A stretch of DNA of 64,000 nucleotides from Bradysia coprophila (taxonomy: Eukaryota; Arthropoda; Insecta; Diptera; Sciaridae): assembly GCF_014529535.1 (NCBI RefSeq), contig NW_023503972.1, forward strand, positions 2,914,001 to 2,978,000, given 5' to 3'. Both the position numbers and the translations under genes were made by a program. The notes beneath the pieces are model-generated. The model was not told where the DNA came from. It worked only from the letters and a program-made list of their open reading frames with translations, and made no database searches. This document shows positions 1 to 12,226 of this stretch, in pieces (position 1 is the first letter of the stretch; each line of letters opens with the position of its first letter).

Positions 1-1800
1 ACCATTCGAAAAAGCAATAAAATGGAATTTCTAGTCTACATCAGTTTCCGACAAGTAAAGTAAATTTCATTTTAACTTTCTGCAAATGAATGTTTGTGAA
101 ACTGGCGGCAATATTATTATTTACCATCCGTAACCATTGCAGATAAATATGATGAAGACGCATTTCGGTATCATTTCCATGGATTCTTTTTTAATAGGAT
201 GCCCTTCAGCAAAATGCCAAAAGACACACACAATATTAGAAAGCAAACGAAGGATTTGAAATACTTCCTGCAAATGTACAAATTGTTCAAACAGAATTTT
301 TATTTACTTCCTTGTCAACTTCCAAACGTATTACAACGTCGAGATATTACCACGATAATAACACAGATGCATAAAGTTTGTAATATACGCAGAATGATTC
401 TATTTGGAGTATGATACACACCGCACACATAGTCCCCGATTCAGGTAAATACGATAAAAAAAAGTCTATTTTCATATCCATTGATATGGCGTTCCATGTT
501 TGTTCAATTAATAATTGAACGCAGATAACGCACCGTAATCAACCCGAAACTGATTAATTCGAAATGAAAATGTGTTTTCCGTTCTTATCACCAACGAACG
601 GTGTGTTTTTTCCATTCGCAGTTATCGCATATTTGAATTATAATCAAAGCTTAGATTTATAGCTAACCGACTCGTTAAAAGTTAACGAGGAACGTGTTTT
701 ATTTTTCCGGTAGGTAGACGTAATTGCAATTAAATATTTCTAAATTGGGCGCTCACACATATAGTGCGGGAAAATCGTGTACGATCATCTCTCGCCTTTT
801 TTATATTCAATTACGTTGACAATTACAATCAAAACCAGAGAGCCCAGACATTTTCCGAGCGAAACATATTAAATGAAACGAAAACTGCTGAATAGCGAGA
901 AAAACAGCGTAGATTTCCAAATTTATGCTGACGAACAACACCGAAAAAGTATAATTCAAAACGAAAAAAAAAGGTTAATGACGATGACGGTGGAGGTGAA
1001 ACTGTTGTATGCTTGCATTTTAGTCAAATGGTGCTGGCTCTGCTACACTCATATTTTTTCTCTCTTATTAAATGAATTGGTTGAATTGTCATTTCGCTGA
1101 TGTCATCATTTTAATCTTGCAAAAAAAAAGATTGTTTGTCAGTTGATGGTGTTTCACTAACTGTCAAGGTCTAATTTTACGTTTGAACTCTTAAGTACAT
1201 TACCAAAATTAGTCGTTGTGTGTGTATATAATGAACGTAATGTGCGTGTTAAAAATAAATTGAATTGAACTGAGAGATGCTTTGTCATATTATAGTCATA
1301 TTATATGAGCTTTGGTTTTCGTTTCAAACGAAATTATAAATTCAACGAAATAGTACACTTTTTGTCGGTACAGACAACGATGGGAATGAATATATAATGC
1401 AAAATGAAATTCTAAAAATATTTTTAATTGACTACGAAAACATTGCACGGCTTGGTGTTGGTTGGTCGTACCGTTATGATGGCTACAACAACTATACAAT
1501 TAAAATGAAATAAGAAATAAAAATTTCAACAGAAAGAAATTGAAAAGATGTGTAATGTCTACCAGCTGCGACGCGACAGTGTATGAACTTAATAATCATA
1601 TTCTCATTTATTGTGTGACCAAGTGCTGAACTGACGTATAATTTGAATATAATTGCGTATGTCATTAGCTTTAAAGTAACACTACGCAGTACTAAATGGT
1701 TCCATACAAGTTGTTTTCAAAACAAAAGACTCGTAATTTGTTTTACAAAAGGGAAAAGTCTGGGCTCGAAAATAAAACATAAGTTTCACCTCCGTCAATG
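1..1800. other. AT-rich non-coding stretch
   Basis: No convincing exon. The open frames are short (at most 75 codons), AT-driven and without recognisable motifs, and no RNA gene was recognised. This could be intergenic DNA or part of a long intron. Confidence 0.5.
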
Positions 1801-1881
1801 TTGGAATCTAGAATGACATGGGCGCGTATAAAGTGATTATGAGATATACTTTATATGCGCCGATGTCATTCTAAATTTCAA
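1801..1881. repeat. small foldback (inverted repeat)
   Basis: Arms at about 1801-1833 and 1849-1881 are inverted copies with a few mismatches, sharing TAGAATGACAT and GCGC..ATAAAG, around a loop of about 15 bases. It looks like a MITE remnant or foldback. No target duplication is clear. Confidence 0.7.
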
Positions 1882-2411
1882 CAGGCGCTAAAATCTATTG
1901 TCGAGACCGTTGCTACCCCTATTTTGGAACTTTTGCGACTTTTTACTCTAGATTTTTTGTAAATAGAATGCTGATAAGACGCTTCTAGGGAATCGATGGA
2001 ATTCGACTATTGAAGCATCACGATGTTAATCCATTAAAAACAACGGAATCGTTTTGCAACTGGTTCCTCCTTTCGTTTCAAGTATCGCTTAGTGTTTGAT
2101 ATCAAATCTTTTACTTCTTTTGTTTAATATCTTCTGTTTGCTGTGCAATAATAACACTAGCCAAAGATAATTGTATTCTTCTAATCAAGTTTGAAATAGC
2201 CAAAATTACTGTGTCTGGAAGACCTAAGTCACGTTTGGTATTACTTTGAAAGATGTATCTGTAATAATGATAGCAAATTGCCAACAGACTTTATAACAGA
2301 CGTCATACGCAGCTGCAATATTTTTATAAATTGCAGAGAAATATCAGCTTTTGTAATGTCATGTTAATGTGGTTTCAAAGGGGTGTCACACTTCTTGGAC
2401 TAAATTGAATG
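1882..2411. other. non-coding, with a repeat fragment near 2101
   Basis: No gene seen. At about 2102-2130 is a stretch beginning CAAATCTTTTACTTC, the start of a dispersed repeat whose fuller copies lie at 27862, 34038, 38347, 51690 (minus) and 60947. Confidence 0.4.
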
Positions 2412-2575
2412 AAACTAAATCATATGAGACTGAGTATTGCAGGACCAAGTCGTATTATACTAAGTCTTATGGTACTTAGTCGTATAGGATTAAGTCTTAC
2501 AGGACTAAGTCGTATAGGACTAAGTCGTAAGGAACTAAGTCAAATAGGACTAACTCGTATGGAACTAAGTCATAT

Positions 2576-2577
<2 letters not shown>
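2412..2577. repeat. 15-bp minisatellite, block 1
   Basis: Tandem degenerate copies of a 15-base unit close to GGACTAAGTCGTATA. The unit is a multiple of three, so the array is open in several frames. The block ends abruptly at a 29-base T run, which is the poly(A) tail of an antisense LINE insertion. Confidence 0.9.
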
Positions 2578-2606
<29 letters not shown>

Positions 2607-3155
2607 GAAAAGTTGTATTTATTATCATTCCAATTAAAGTGCCGAGTGGAATACAATTTAGGCTTCGTCGTCTTACAATATTGTTTTTTTTTATTGATTC
2701 AGTTTGGATCTCGTTAATTAATTCGCATAATAGTTTGGATAATGATTAATTGGTTTCATTTGGCATAATTTAGCATAAATCTTTAGATTGATATTTGTCT
2801 AATAAATAGGGCTAGGCAGTCTCAATAAATAGGTTAAAATACTTAAATAAAAAGTTAATTGACTCTTCTACAATAAAAAAGATTTAAAAAAATAAATAAA
2901 TTCAGTCTCTTGAAGAGTAATAAACAAAAACAAGCATCAACATATGAAAAATAACAGAAAGAAGTTAAAAAGATAATATCACAGCATAATCAGTTTATAA
3001 AATAGTAGGGCGAAATTGCACGAAATTTGTCACTATCACTCATAATTTTCAGTTTTACTTTAGCTTTAAACGTTCTTAAGTTCGTCAGTTTTCTAGTTGC
3101 ACTATCAATAGAGTTATATTCACTCAAAGCAGTTGACAACGCAGCATTTGCGGAC
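2578..3155 (-). mobile_element. 5'-truncated LINE 3' end with poly(A), inserted in the minisatellite
   Basis: Read on the minus strand, this segment ends in AATAAATACAACTTTTC followed by 29 A residues (T run 2578-2606 on the plus strand). Its 5' part, about 3153-2989, is open for some 55 codons and contains YNSIDSATRKLTNLRTFKAK, which resembles the extreme C-terminus of CR1/Jockey-type reverse transcriptases (a short basic tail after the maturation region). Minisatellite units lie directly on both sides, so it interrupted an existing array. The repeats make the target duplication ambiguous. The clade is inferred, not proven. Confidence 0.7.
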
Positions 3156-3650
3156 AACTAACTCGTATAGAACTAAGTCGTATAGGACTAAGTCGTATAA
3201 GACTAAGTCGTATAAAACTAAGTCATATAGGACTAAGTTGTATGGGACTAAGTCGTATAAGACTAAATCGTACGATACTAAGTCGTATAGGACTAACTCG
3301 TATGGAACTAAATCGTACGAAACTAAGTCATATAGGACTAAATCGTACGGGACTAAGTCGTATTGTACTAAGTCTTATGGTACTAAGTCGTATAGGATTA
3401 AGTCTTACAGGACTAAGTCGTATAGGACTAAGTCGTAAGGAACTAAGTCAAATAAGACTAACTCGTATGGAACTAAGTCATATAGGACTAAGTCGTATAA
3501 GACTAAGTCGTATAAAACTAAGTCATATAGGACTAAGTCGTATAGTACTAAGTTGTATGGGACTAAGTCGTATACGACTAAGTAGTATGGAACTAAGTCT
3601 TATGGGACTAAATCATATGGTACTAAATCGTACGATACTAAGTCGTATAG
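3156..3650. repeat. 15-bp minisatellite, block 2
   Basis: About 33 tandem copies of the same unit as block 1, with variants such as ACTAAATCGTACGG and ACTAAGTTGTATGG. Open frames of 101 and 139 codons here read (TKSYx)n or (LSRIG)n. They are by-products of the 15-base period, not genes. Confidence 0.92.
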
Positions 3651-5075
3651 GATCTGGCTGACAACACTGCAAACGTCAACAAGTGTTTTGTTTCTGTGTC
3701 TGAATTTAATTATACTTTTTGTAGTCAGAACTGACCAGAAAAACATTTCTGTTGACTAAATCTCAGTTATGAAGTGCCACGGTCGCAGGGAAAGTTGGAG
3801 TTCTCGTATAATCATCCAATAAACCAGCGTTTTCGTGCGGCTAATGATACGGTGCTCGTCATAACCTCACACTGTGTACGTGTATAAGCATACCAGTGAA
3901 AGACAGTGACAGCTGGATCCACCAGAAATTCACGACGAATATTTTGAGAACGTGTTTCAGTGAATTTTTGGACGCTGTAAGCGGAATTTCTTTGCGGAGA
4001 GACATTAGGAAGGCTTGTCGAGATTGGTACTCTTCTTAGTGGTGTGTCACTACCAGGACTCTTAGTTGCTTTGCCTCACTCGCCAGCTTTGTCCTTCGGC
4101 TGGTTTATGGTCTAAAAGTTTACTCAATGATGTGGCTAGGTCCTATTTTGCTTCTATATGAGTAAAATGATCCGGACTATTCATAGAGCTTAGGCTTTCG
4201 GGCTATAGAGTGGACAAGGTCGACGGATGGATTGGTGGTGTTATGCTGCTGAGAGATGCTAGTTTTTACCGGCTTTTATTTTGATTCCTCGCAGAGACAG
4301 CATACACTCAATCAGTGTACAGCTCTCTGAATTTATATCCGGGGAATGTACTCGATGTTGTGCAAAACTCTTTGCAAAGGGACGATATGGTCGCCGTGTC
4401 GGGTCGTTGTGCTATTCAGTAGTGTGTCATAATCTGGACAAGCTGTCACCTTGCCTTTTGCACCGAAGGCCCTCTTCTCAAAGGTGGCTAGTTCGTCAGT
4501 CTAATTTGGAAGTAAGGGCTTTTGGGCTAAATAATGGTAAAGTTTGGCGGTTGGCCATTTGGTGGCACACTGTTGAGTGACGCTTCTGCCTGGCTCGGCT
4601 TTTATATTGGCTCACTGCAGAGAAAGCTTACGTTCGAACGGGCTAGTCTGATGAAATATGAGACTGGACCAGGTTAATATCGAGCGGAATGTAAATCACA
4701 GGCTTTGTCAATCTCAATGACAAGGACTGTGATTCGGGCGACAATGTTGCCTTACTTGCTTTCATTAGTGTAAGGCCTAAGGGGTGAGACGCAGCCGTCC
4801 TCCCAGTGGCTTTCTGACAATCACAATCTAATGAAGCGAGGTTGACGCCAGTCACTCTTTGCTTTCTGCCCTAGAGATTAGCTGATCATTTTGGTACCTA
4901 ATTATAGGGATCAGTTTGCTCGCCTGGAGTGGCTCGTGTAGAGCGTAAGGTAATAGGTTGAGAAGGAGTTGAGGTCCTGAAAAGGGCTTCAAGATTTTAA
5001 TGATGACAGGGTAGTACAAAGGATCCCATGATCTGTGTGCATTGATCAGAAATGATCACCCTAACTGATGAAATC
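3651..5075. other. GC-richer insert of unknown type inside the minisatellite
   Basis: This segment has clearly higher GC content than its surroundings and is bounded on both sides by the 15-bp repeat. The longest frame (4281-4580 plus, 99 codons, several Cys and Trp residues) matches nothing I recognise. It may be part of a retrotransposon, such as a 5' untranslated region, or a captured fragment. No terminal repeats or poly(A) are visible. Confidence 0.4.
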
Positions 5076-5311
5076 TAAAGTCGTATAGGACTAACTCGTA
5101 TGGAACTAAATCGTACAGAACTAAGTCATATAGGACTAAATCGTACGGGACTAAGTCGTATTGTACTTAGTCGTATAGTACTAAGTTGTATAGTACTAAG
5201 TCGTATAGGAAAATGTCGTGTGTGACTGAGTCATATGGAACTAAATCATATGGGACCAAATCATACGAGACTAAGTCGTATAGGACTAAGTCGTATGGGA
5301 CTAAGTCCTAT
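5076..5311. repeat. 15-bp minisatellite, block 3
   Basis: The same unit and variants as blocks 1 and 2, about 15 copies. The GC-richer segment separates it from block 2, so the three blocks were probably one array before insertions. Confidence 0.9.
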
Positions 5312-7289
5312 TAAAATTGTACTAACAACTTAGTTGAAAGGTTCAGACAAAACTGACTTAATGTTCTATAAAGAGGCCAAAAATTGTCCTGCACATCTCA
5401 AAAAGCTACAGATTAGCTCGCAATTATAAATCGTGGTCCTACTTCCGAAATTTAGATTTAAAATTTAGAACTAATGCGAAGTGGAAAATCTCGAAACAAA
5501 TTATTTGACTGCGACAGTGCGACATTCTTAAAACAATGACAAAATTGAACTCAACAATTTTAAAACTTCATCACAATAGACACGTAACGATCGAATACAT
5601 GGAGGACTCATAAATCTCCGGAGTGTCACAAAACGTCCATGAAGTGAATCGAAGTTCGTTACGTCGACATAATTATCATTCGCAATGGTGCAGCTCTGTA
5701 GAATTCGTCTACCATATTCCTTCACACAAAACATAAAATCAATAATGTCTGTGGTGTGTTTTTCCCGAGTATAATGGGGTGGTTCACATTATTTACCGTT
5801 GTTCTAGGTTTCAGACTCTGGCAAAACAACAACGATCAATAACATCCAACCACATCATTTATTTAAACACTCCCCGTCAAAAAGAACTACTAACGTTATT
5901 GCGGTTGGTTCTGTCAGGATTCGATACGACCAGTGGTCATCGACCATAGAAGCCATAAAGCACAACGTAAATTTTGAAATTACTTAAATGAACATTATGA
6001 TGTGTGCATAACTGTGTATAGATTGTTGGTCTCAAAAAAGGAAAATTTAAAAAAAAAACTTAAAGAAACTATTAAAATAATATGCTGGCTGGCTGGCTGG
6101 CTGGGTGGATTGTAAACATGACAAGAAGATTTTAACAATAATTTTTCAGATAAAAAATTGTAATTATTTCGAATGGCATTCGAAAATTTCGTTCAATTAA
6201 ATGAAAAGACGAACTTAAATTGCACTAAATAAGCACTATAACGTTAAAAACGTTATAAAAATGAATTTAATGAAAGCGAAAAAAAACACTCGCAGCTAAG
6301 CCAGCAATTTTAAGTCGTATTTCGTACACAAGAGACTCGTGTATCGTATGAGTGTAGTACGAAATATGTATAAAAATCAAGAATTTTATGCGGCATTTTA
6401 TATTCGTAATGTGTGGAGCGTATGTTTAAGAAATAAATGAGAAGAAATTCCCGTTACATGACCCTTTTCTTTTTTTTTGCCTCCTCTGTGTATCTTTTGT
6501 TTGGGCGATGCGATATGTGATATGTTGATATGTGAAGTTAACTTCAACAACATCTATATAAATACATAATTTCACCATATTTAACAACGACGACATCATC
6601 ATCTTTCATACGTACATATATCTGTGGAGAGAGAACATACACAACACACAGAAAACCAAAGTCATGTTTTTCTTGTTATTTTTTTTTTTCTACTCTTGGC
6701 TCTTGGTGTTCTTTTTTTTTGGAAAATATAAAAAAATTTATGTAATAAACCGGTCCTCGGTGCTTATATTTCTGTCAAGTTCTTATAGGCCACAAAAAAT
6801 AATATGAAAAAAAGAAGAGAAAAAAAAATTCTTGGAAAGAGACACCACAAATTTGTGCTTTATTTCTGTGTGCGAAAAAGGATTGAAATCTGTCCGGATA
6901 AAGTTGTTTTTGTAAAGAGAAAGGAGAATTTGGACTGTTGTTGTTGTTTTTATTAAATTTCATCTCAAAACATCGTCAACAACACCAATTCCGGAAAGAA
7001 GATTTTTTAAAAGGTTTTCGTAGAAGCCACGTATATATGTTAACGGACCCATCTAATTTAATATACACAGCAGACCTGGGTTGTGGTCTGTTTGTGGAAA
7101 AATTACAATATTTAATTATGCGATTCGAGTCATCGACAATCAAGTCGTTATTGTCTATACAATAAGTCAGAAAATCAACAACTTTGAATTCGTCATTAAT
7201 GTACCTATTTGCATGGTGCGAAGTTTCTGCGAACTTTGATATTTCATTATGAGCTCGAATTTTAAATCGATCAATTACAGACCTCGCAC
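5312..7289. other. non-coding stretch with a (CTGG)n microsatellite
   Basis: A short CTGG microsatellite lies at about 6084-6104, and several poly-T/poly-A runs lie near 6470-6720. A minus-strand frame at 6976-7293 (105 codons) has no recognisable domain and overlaps a frame on the other strand. I do not call a gene. Confidence 0.4.
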
Positions 7290-8750
7290 TCAAAAATGGC
7301 GTGCCTTATTAAGGAAATAAGGAGGTTTTTTAAAAAAATAAGGAGAAAATAAGGAATTTTTCGGTTGAAATTAAGGAGAAAATAAGGAGCTTGGAAGTAC
7401 ATTTTTGGGTAAAAATCTTGATGATTTTTTATACGCACACCCCCTGCACGCTTTTTTAGGCTCATAATCAAAAATTACGAAGTTTTTCAAAAATTCCCAT
7501 ACCCATATTCAACGATTTTACACTAATTTAATCCACTTAAATCCACTTAAACGCAATGGGCCACGTTCAGCAACGAAACGTTCATGACATCTGGGTAAAC
7601 TTTCACGACCAAAGTACATCGTGAGAAATCTAACCTCAAAGTTAAACTTAACAGCGTTAACTCAACGAAACGAATGTTCACTCAGTGAAGAATTTTTCGT
7701 TCCTGAACGCGGCCTATGAATTACCATGGTTTAATAGTAAAAGTTAATTTGAAATTATTAACCTTAGCTTACCGCTACTTTCTTATACCATGTCAATTGT
7801 TTATTTTGTGGACTGTGAATATTTACGTGTAAATATTAATACAAATAATCCACACAACCCACAAAATAAGACTATGGCTCTTTACAACATTCCATTGGTT
7901 GTAGGTCGTGTTTTGAACCTCAGGATAAAACTGTACATTTCTCAATATGCTACATTCCTTAATTTTCTTTTAGGTGAAGTAGAGATTTGAGGTCAGAATT
8001 ATATCAAATTTGTAAACAACACAATAATTTGATCAAATGAATTTAAGTTTATGTAGGTCTTGTTTTTTTGCGTGATCTACCACCAAATAGTTTGTTGGGA
8101 AAGTTTCCCTCTTAGTACATCAGTGAAATAATAAAATAAAGATTCTTCCCATAGATGACTTGGAACAGGTAGATTCCATTGACCTTTTCAAGCCTCCAAC
8201 AGGTCGCACACAAGTGGCGTCCACCAAAATTTTGAAACTTTGGGACCCCCTCCCCCACTGTGCTCTATTGTCGTTAGATTGTTTCTTAGACTGACTTTTT
8301 GTAAAGTCGATGCTTTAACTGACTTAGTATGACCGCGCTTTTTAGCGTGAGACAGAGGCAATTCTTTCCAAACATTCGTCCGTTACCTTCAATTCTACCC
8401 TCCCTCCCCTTCTTCAACACCGCTCTTCCCATTGAGTGGGAAGGTAGCAAAATTACTGTAATCCACGTGGATATTTTTCTTCAGTAAAATCGACAACAAG
8501 GAACTACATTTCTATGGTTTGTTTACTAGCAGTAGGAGATCGGGTGAAGATTTACGATGACCCTATTGCTCAGTATTCTGCCGCGCAGCGATTTTTTTTT
8601 ATTATCTGTTATCCAAAAATGTAGTTTTCTCGTCAAAATTATTGAAAAATAAGGAAAAAAAAGGAACTTTTTCAAAAATAAGGAGGAATAAGGTGGTTTT
8701 TTCAAAAATAAGGAAAATCAGGAAAATAAGGAGTAGTACGACCCCTGCAA
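7290..8750. repeat. two AATAAGG-rich blocks flanking a plain segment
   Basis: Irregular AATAAGGA-like motifs cluster at about 7305-7395 and again at 8645-8735. Both blocks are followed by CCCCTGCA. The 1.2 kb between them has no gene. These may be two copies of one low-complexity element. Confidence 0.45.
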
Positions 8751-10539
8751 TTAGTACCGGTTAAACTGAGTCAATGTCGTCGCATAAAATAATTTTCTAT
8801 TACAAATACCGCAGTCTTATGTCAGTTCATCGAAACCCTAGTAGTATTCAGGCTTTTAATACAAATAGTTCCAAGTTGTAACGTTATTCCTAGGTTTTTT
8901 TTGTCATTTCGTTACAATTTGTTAGAAGCACGTTACCATCTCTATTTCTAAAAATCGTTCAGTATGTTGATACCGGTATTTTTACATAAAGTTACAAGTA
9001 CTAATAACGTTACTGCTGTCGTTCGGGCAGTAACGTAAGATTTTTTGTTCTGATGGTAACGTTACATTTTATCGGTTTTCGTGACAGTAAACAAAAAAAA
9101 TAATAATTTATGCCGGAACCAGTTTTGACAAAATAACCAGGACAATTGACATCGAAAAATCGAAATATGTTTGTCCCAAGGTGAACGAAATTTCGTTTTT
9201 AAATAGTTCGAAATCTTCCTTCATGGAAGGTTTGGTTGGAGGTTTCGTTAGACAGAGCATAGATTGCTTCAAGTAATGAGAACAAGTGAGAAATTACTGA
9301 AGTATGGGGAAGTGAAGCTTAAACGTAATTAGATTGATAATCGGAAACGAGTACAGAATTGAGAATTCGTTTCAATGTGGCAGATGCACATGAGTACATC
9401 GTTGAAATAGGAAAATCATTACACAACTGAACAATTAGGTCGCTGCTTTCAATTGAAACGGGCGATTCAATTGTTCAGTTTAGATTATTCGTACATTTTC
9501 GTTGTATTCACAGGTTCATATCGGTCTTATCGACAGATATAAATCATTCAAAAACTACTAAACAATCTTTATCGACAGTAACGAAAGAAACCAACCTAAT
9601 GATAATTTGCTCGGCCTCTATATCACAACAAATTTTCAAACAATTGAAGTACAAGATTTCGTGTCAAACTCTAAGTTATAAGTTGAACAACCGAAGTAGA
9701 AGGACATGGTGAAGTGGTTGTCGTTTTTATAAAGTCAACTTTCCGGTTAAAGTTCTTTCGCCTCCATCGTTGTTTGCAGATTTTTGTTTTCTTTCTTCTC
9801 CGATAAGTCTTCCATCAACAAAGAGAAGTTTTCGTAAACATTGACTATTGAAAAGGATACCGGGAAAAACCAGATAACAATGAAAAGACGTGATTGACGA
9901 TTCTGAACTACATTTTTGTACCTCAGTTTGAAGGTCCAGCTTAAAATTGTGACGTTGCATAACAAATGTTTACTTGATTTGTATACATTCAAATAGCCAA
10001 TTTATTTGAGCTTACGGCCCGACTATTATTTTTGAGTAAACTCATTCCATAAATTTCTTTACATTCATAGAGTTTTGCCATCAATTCCAACAAATTTCCT
10101 TGAATAACAAAATAATGGAAATTCAAGTGAATTTGTGCGATAAGTTGAAGGAAGTTTATAGGTAAGCAAATTTCCACGAAATGGCCGGCCACCCATAAAA
10201 TTAAAATAAATTTAAAAAATTGCTGATGTCAGTCAGATTGGTCAGAGTTAAAGCGTTTGCACACACTAACGAAATTGTACGTTCGATATTGTGACGATAC
10301 GGAATACTATCGTAGCATTTTTCATTCAACAATTTTTTTTTTGTTTTATTCAGTTTCATACAATAAATATTTTTAATTGCTACAATTTTACCATAACAAT
10401 GGGATTAACAACCAGTGTTCATGGTCACATTTATTGTGATGGAAACTCGGTTGGATTAAATTAAAAATAAATATTTAGACAAGATCTGTACCCGACTACC
10501 GACTTATTTCGTTTGCTTTTTTTAAAAACTTCTTTCTCA
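8751..10539. other. non-coding AT-rich stretch
   Basis: Minus-strand frames at 9727-10192 (67-81 codons) are hydrophobic and lack any family motif or supported splice pattern. No RNA gene or clear repeat was seen. Confidence 0.35.
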
Positions 10540-10554
10540 TTTTATATTCGGAGT

Positions 10555-10739
10555 GACTATTCGACCGCGCGGTCGAATAGCCAACTTAGCACTCTAGACT
10601 ATTCGCCCGCGCGGTCGAATAGCCAACTTAGCACTCTAGACTATTTGACCGCACGGTCGAATAGTCATTTCTTCTTTGGTAGACTATTTGACCGCGCGGT
10701 CAAATAGCCAGTTCTTCTGTTGTAGACTATTTGACCGCT
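10555..10739. repeat. left array of palindromic 42-43 bp units
   Basis: Units begin at 10555, 10597, 10639, 10682 and 10725 (the last is half a unit). Each opens with a palindrome around TTTGACCGCGCGGTCAAA or its TTCGACC variant, flanked by GACTA and TAG, followed by a similar spacer of about 16 bases. Although CRISPR-like in spacing, the spacers are related to each other, so this is a satellite-like terminal array. Confidence 0.9.
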
Positions 10740-10954
10740 TCCCTCGTGAATAACTCTGAGATATTTTTGCTTTAAAAATGAATAATCGAGTAATTTATTT
10801 CATGAAATTATTATAATGATGATTATTCATCTATTCGACTAAGTCGAATCGACTTCGTTAAGTAGTTATATAAATTAAACTGTTCTTCGTCTCAACACTC
10901 GGTCGCTTTGAACTGATTCGATCGTTGATGTTTGAATCATCGGTGCGACCTATT

Positions 10955-11305
10955 TTAAAAGAATGGGCTATGAAATAAAGATCGGTTCCGGAAGGGTAGG
11001 ATTGTAGAAGTTACCTTAACTTTTTTGTTTTTCTGCACTTTTGCTGCAGATTTTCGTTTCAATCCGATTGCATTATTTACCGAACCCTTTGGACGTCCTG
11101 CCGTTCGACGCTGAGACGGTAACTTTATGCTACGTATTTGCTGCGAACTGGTTGACGCTACGATGATCAATTGATCCTGCAACGTTGGTCCACAACTACG
11201 CTCTTCGTGATTCCAAGTACAACCGACCAATAGATTTTCATCTATGATTTTCATCCTGGCTACGACATTCAAGAACAGTAGATTCCGGTACGTTAGACAC
11301 TCCAC
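10955..11305 (-). pseudogene. AT-hook protein fragment, left arm copy
   Basis: An open frame of 116 codons on the minus strand. It contains NEEHRS-type polar sequence, the motif RRTAGRPKGS (AT-hook core GRPKG) and a Lys/Arg-rich tail (KRKSAAKVQKNKKVKV). AT-hooks bind the minor groove of AT-rich DNA. About two thirds of it lies in the left arm of an inverted duplication, and a second copy is encoded on the opposite strand at 11323-11548. It sits inside a foldback element, has no splice support and is probably a captured or decayed fragment. Parent gene unknown. Confidence 0.5.
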
Positions 11306-11542
11306 TTGAATTTGGTGCAGATTTGGTGTCTAACGTACCGGAATCTACTGTTCTTGAATGTCGTAGCCAGGAGCACATAGATGAAAATCGATTGGTCGGT
11401 TGTACTTGGAATCACGAAGAGCGTAGTTGTGGACCAACGTTGCAGGATCAATTGATCATCGTAACGTCAACCAGTTCGCAGCAAATACGTAACATAAAGT
11501 TACCGTCTCAGCGTCGAACGGCAGGACGTCCAAAGGGTTCGT
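11081..11542. repeat. large inverted duplication, arms of about 220 bp
   Basis: Arms 11081-11300 and 11326-11542 are near-identical inverted copies with a 25-base loop. A few substitutions and a small indel near 11245/11370 separate them. Both arms encode the AT-hook peptide, so transcription through the loop would give a long hairpin. Confidence 0.93.
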
Positions 11543-11548
11543 TATTAA
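11323..11548 (+). pseudogene. AT-hook protein fragment, right arm copy
   Basis: The plus-strand counterpart of the left-arm fragment. It shares CTWNHEERSCGPTLQDQLII and QRRTAGRPKGS, then diverges at the arm boundary after GRPKGS and loses the basic tail. It is truncated relative to the left copy, which shows that the duplication boundary lies within the coding sequence. Confidence 0.55.
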
Positions 11549-11657
11549 GTATGACATTATTAGCTGTCCCATAGCCAATTTTAGCTTGCAATACTTCCTC
11601 AAAACTATTAAACTCTTTGTGTAAACTGAAAAACTCCATAGTTGACGAAAACAAATA

Positions 11658-11790
11658 GTATGTTGTGTTACAAGTATTGTAATGTTGATTTTTTCAGCAC
11701 TAGACCCAAGTTTTCCTGACGAGCGGAGCGAGTAAGGAAAATTGGGTCGTGTGCTGAAAAAATCTCATTACAATACGTGTAACACATCAT
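11658..11790. repeat. hairpin with GAGCGGAGCGAG loop
   Basis: Inverted arms of about 55 bp share ATTGTAAT..GATTTTTTCAGCAC on either side of a loop containing GAGCGGAGCGAG. The arm motif GTGCTGAAAAA recurs in the repeat cluster near 56950 and 57290. A second inverted pair (GCCAACCGAGAATTGAAAT at about 11797 and its inverse at about 12029) lies just outside, giving nested foldbacks. Confidence 0.8.
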
Positions 11791-12226
11791 GCTTTGTGCC
11801 AACCGAGAATTGAAATAGACAAATGCACAAAAATTCAGAATTTTCATTGTAAACAATCACTCTTCGAATTTGATCGATCACGTTGCTTTGCATTTTTTTA
11901 AAACGAATGCTGTAATAACTCATACGAATTTCATTTCAACATTGGTTTGAGTGTTGTAATAAGCCATGAAAACGGGTGTTGTAATTTTTGACATTTCAAT
12001 CTAGTTATCGATATTGAAATCCGTCGTATTTCAATTCTCGGTGGCACAAAAAAAATTCAACACTCCACACATAAGGAATACTTGTGTAAAGTTGGCTTCG
12101 GACGGTGAGTGTTTACAACGTAGAATTGATAATGCGCGCACAATTCAATTTTTAATTTTTTCAAAACTCATTTCAAATGAAATAGTTTATAGAAGAAGAT
12201 AGAAGTGTCAATAAGTAATCAATTAT

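Noticed and set aside
3133..3661. Open frames of 101 and 139 codons with (TKSYx)n or (LSRIG)n repeats
   Set aside because: They are produced by a 15-bp tandem array open in several frames at once. No start context, splice sites or unique flanks support a protein.
6976..7293. 105-codon minus-strand frame as a gene
   Set aside because: No recognisable family, overlapped by a frame on the opposite strand and no supporting signals.
7290..8750. Telomere-like repeats (AATAAGG)
   Set aside because: Copies are irregular, few and interspersed with unrelated bases. They look like low-complexity sequence, not a telomeric array.
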